Shown in pieces: positions 6,010 to 7,268 of a stretch of DNA of 7,268 nucleotides (position 1 is the stretch's first letter; each line of letters starts with the position of its first letter). A program made the translations under genes and the position numbers. The notes beneath the pieces were generated by a model. That model ran no database searches and was not told the origin of the DNA. It worked only from the letters and a program-made list of their open reading frames with translations. Source of the DNA: JAISST01 sp050434145 (lineage in GTDB: Bacteria > Fusobacteriota > Fusobacteriia > Fusobacteriales > Fusobacteriaceae); assembly GCF_050434145.1 (NCBI RefSeq), contig NZ_JBNPVX010000065.1, positions 1-7,268 on the forward strand, in the 5' to 3' direction.

Positions 6010-6013
6010 CTCC
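6010..6013 (-). promoter_or_regulatory. Ribosome binding site deciding the start of ankyrin copy 2
   Basis: GGAG stands five bases before the ATG at 6004. Translation from 6004 gives MIDLRIYDTAR, which aligns with the N-terminus of copy 1. An upstream ATG at 6058 opens the same frame but overlaps the end of copy 1 and adds unrelated residues, so 6004 is preferred. Confidence 0.65.
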
Positions 6014-6035
6014 ATTATGCTGTTTTTCATATTTG

Positions 6036-6581
6036 TTAAGATTTTTTACTTTCCTCATATTCTTTTACTATATCTAGAAATCCATTTCTCCACTCAAATT
6101 TCTTTGCACTATCTAAACACGAATTTCCATATTTATTTTTTATTGTATAATCTGATCCATTTTCAACAAGGTACCTTAATGTTTTTTCTATATCTTCAGT
6201 TTCAAGCCTATTACGCGTGATTAGATACTGTAATGGAATTGACTTATTAAAATCTTGAGCATTAAGATTAACTCCATACTCAACTAGAAGTTTTGTAACC
6301 TCAAATAGATAATCTTTATCTGGACGCCAAACCCCATAATAAAAACAATGCAATGCATTCATTTTTTGGACTCTAGTTGGCAAATTTATATCTACTTTTT
6401 TTTCAATTAAAAATTTTACTATTTTAAAACGATCATCATAAGGTTCTTCACCAAACAAAGCACTAACTAAAACAGTATCCATTAAAGTGGAATATATTGA
6501 ATTGTTATCTTTTTCATATATTTTCATAAATTCTTTATAGTTTCCTTCACGTGCAGTATCATATATTTTTAAATCTATCAT
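6036..6581 (-). CDS. Ankyrin-repeat immunity protein, copy 1
   Basis: This 181-residue protein has no signal peptide or membrane segment, so it is cytoplasmic. It is made of degenerate ankyrin units. A first unit carries IYDTAREGN. A second runs from about 33 to 67 with IVKFLIEKKVDIN. A third runs from about 73 to 108 with VTKLLVEYGVNLNAQD. A fourth runs from about 113 to 150 with TLRYLVENGSDYTIKN. Ankyrin-type proteins are a known immunity class behind polymorphic nuclease toxins, and this one begins 15 bases after a GH-E toxin, so its likely role is to bind and block that nuclease. The start is set by AGGAGG six bases upstream. A frameshifted near-duplicate follows immediately. The assignment as immunity rests on family and position. 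Confidence 0.85.
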   Translation of the reverse strand: MIDLKIYDTAREGNYKEFMKIYEKDNNSIYSTLMDTVLVSALFGEEPYDDRFKIVKFLIEKKVDINLPTRVQKMNALHCFYYGVWRPDKDYLFEVTKLLVEYGVNLNAQDFNKSIPLQYLITRNRLETEDIEKTLRYLVENGSDYTIKNKYGNSCLDSAKKFEWRNGFLDIVKEYEESKKS

Positions 6582-6587
6582 TTTTAT

Positions 6588-6593
6588 CCTCCT
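6588..6593 (-). promoter_or_regulatory. Ribosome binding site of first ankyrin immunity gene
   Basis: A full AGGAGG sits six bases before the ATG at 6581, between the toxin stop codon and the immunity start. Translation of the antidote therefore has its own strong initiation signal. Confidence 0.8.
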
Positions 6594-6596
6594 AAG

Positions 6597-7268
6597 CTAT
6601 TTTGTATGTTTGTTACTTCTATTTGAAGATGGTATTTCAATTTGGAAATTTTTTGGATTCTTTTGAAATTCTTTTAATTGCTCTAAATTTATTTCTTTAT
6701 ATTTGTATCTCAAAAACATATCTTGATATGGATTTCCTTGAGTATGTCCAAAATCTACAACACCTTTTCTTGAATCCCCAGGCTTCCAATTTAAAAGATT
6801 TTCTGTGTTAGGATCATATAATTTCCCATTTGCAGTTATTTGATTATTATAAACAACTGTTTCAAACTTTAGTTTTTCACTAGCACTTACTGTTGGTCTT
6901 CCATTTGGCAATCCATTTTTTATGTATGGTGCATTAACTAATGGTGTTCCACCTGAACCATAAAGAACTTCAGCCAATGATTTTTCAAATGCACTCATTT
7001 TGCTTGTATCAACATATGATGGAATATTTGAACCTGTACTAGATAAATTCCCAGTCTGAATCCGACTACCTGACTTATCACCAACTTTTCCTGTTGATGA
7101 GCTGTATCCATAAGAAGGTGGAGCCTTTGCTGAAGATAATTCATTTGTTTGTGTTTGACCAGCATCATATAATCCTGCATTTTTATTTATAGTATTTTCA
7201 GGTCTATTTGTGCCATTATTTATAAATGGTATTTCTTTAGGTTGATATGTTGCAATTTTATATCCATT
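6597..7268 (-). CDS. CdiA/hemagglutinin-like toxin C-terminus with GH-E nuclease domain (5' partial)
   Basis: The reading frame is open from the right window edge to a TAG at 6597-6599, giving 223 visible residues. It therefore enters from outside, and the ATG at 6998 is internal (residue 91) rather than the start. Residues 1-90 are a low-complexity Ser/Thr/Asn/Gly linker. The tip, from about residue 118, contains GRPT, a GKLYDP segment, WKPGDSRKG, DFGHTQG (172-178) and, near the end, IEIPSSNRSNKH. This order (Gly-His, then a late Glu and an Asn/His-rich end) matches the GH-E branch of the HNH/EndoVII nuclease superfamily, found as polymorphic toxin tips. Expected action is metal-dependent DNA cleavage in a target cell after delivery by the CdiA stalk; activity is inferred. 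An ankyrin immunity gene starts 15 bases downstream, which fits a toxin-immunity pair. Confidence 0.85.
   Translation of the reverse strand, partial: NGYKIATYQPKEIPFINNGTNRPENTINKNAGLYDAGQTQTNELSSAKAPPSYGYSSSTGKVGDKSGSRIQTGNLSSTGSNIPSYVDTSKMSAFEKSLAEVLYGSGGTPLVNAPYIKNGLPNGRPTVSASEKLKFETVVYNNQITANGKLYDPNTENLLNWKPGDSRKGVVDFGHTQGNPYQDMFLRYKYKEINLEQLKEFQKNPKNFQIEIPSSNRSNKHTK

Noticed and set aside
6995..7180. Minus-strand 61-codon open frame
   Set aside because: It lies in another frame of the toxin linker, whose own frame is open through the whole region and gives a plausible Ser/Thr/Asn/Gly-rich protein.

Overview
The window is very AT-rich and almost every real gene reads on the minus strand. 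The hemagglutinin-type beta-helix fragments, the polymorphic toxin tips with small immunity genes behind them, and the base composition all suggest Fusobacterium (F. nucleatum or a relative). This is recognition by eye, not a database match.

In transcription order (7268 down to 1) it reads as consecutive CdiA-type contact-dependent inhibition or polymorphic toxin modules. Module 1 (7268-5451) is the 3' end of a CdiA-like protein with a GH-E type HNH/EndoVII nuclease tip. It is followed by an ankyrin-repeat immunity gene and a second, tandem copy of that gene broken by a one-base deletion after an A8 run. Module 2 (5432-1083) opens with a decayed stretch of hemagglutinin repeat coding sequence. 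It leads into a 435-codon reading frame with a pretoxin region carrying an HEGMH motif and a small C-terminal toxin-like domain. Behind it come a DUF2247-like immunity gene, an unrecognised 169-codon gene and a degraded third small gene. Module 3 (about 945 to 1) is another decayed hemagglutinin stretch that runs off the left edge.

The least expected feature is a family of eight elements of roughly 90-110 bp, far more GC-rich than their surroundings. Each has the same architecture: a long hairpin with a short inner stem and a loop of usually three bases, a linker close to TATGTC, and a second hairpin-like segment. All eight lie in the same orientation. All lie inside hemagglutinin coding sequence, none in toxin or immunity genes. 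They differ from copy to copy, but paired positions tend to change together. Each one interrupts the reading frame, and recognisable hemagglutinin sequence resumes right after it.

The toxin genes need their neighbours for immunity. The hemagglutinin remnants in front probably supply homology for recombining the tips onto a full-length cdiA elsewhere, as proposed for orphan cdiA-CT modules. No transposase, CRISPR array, rRNA or tRNA was seen.
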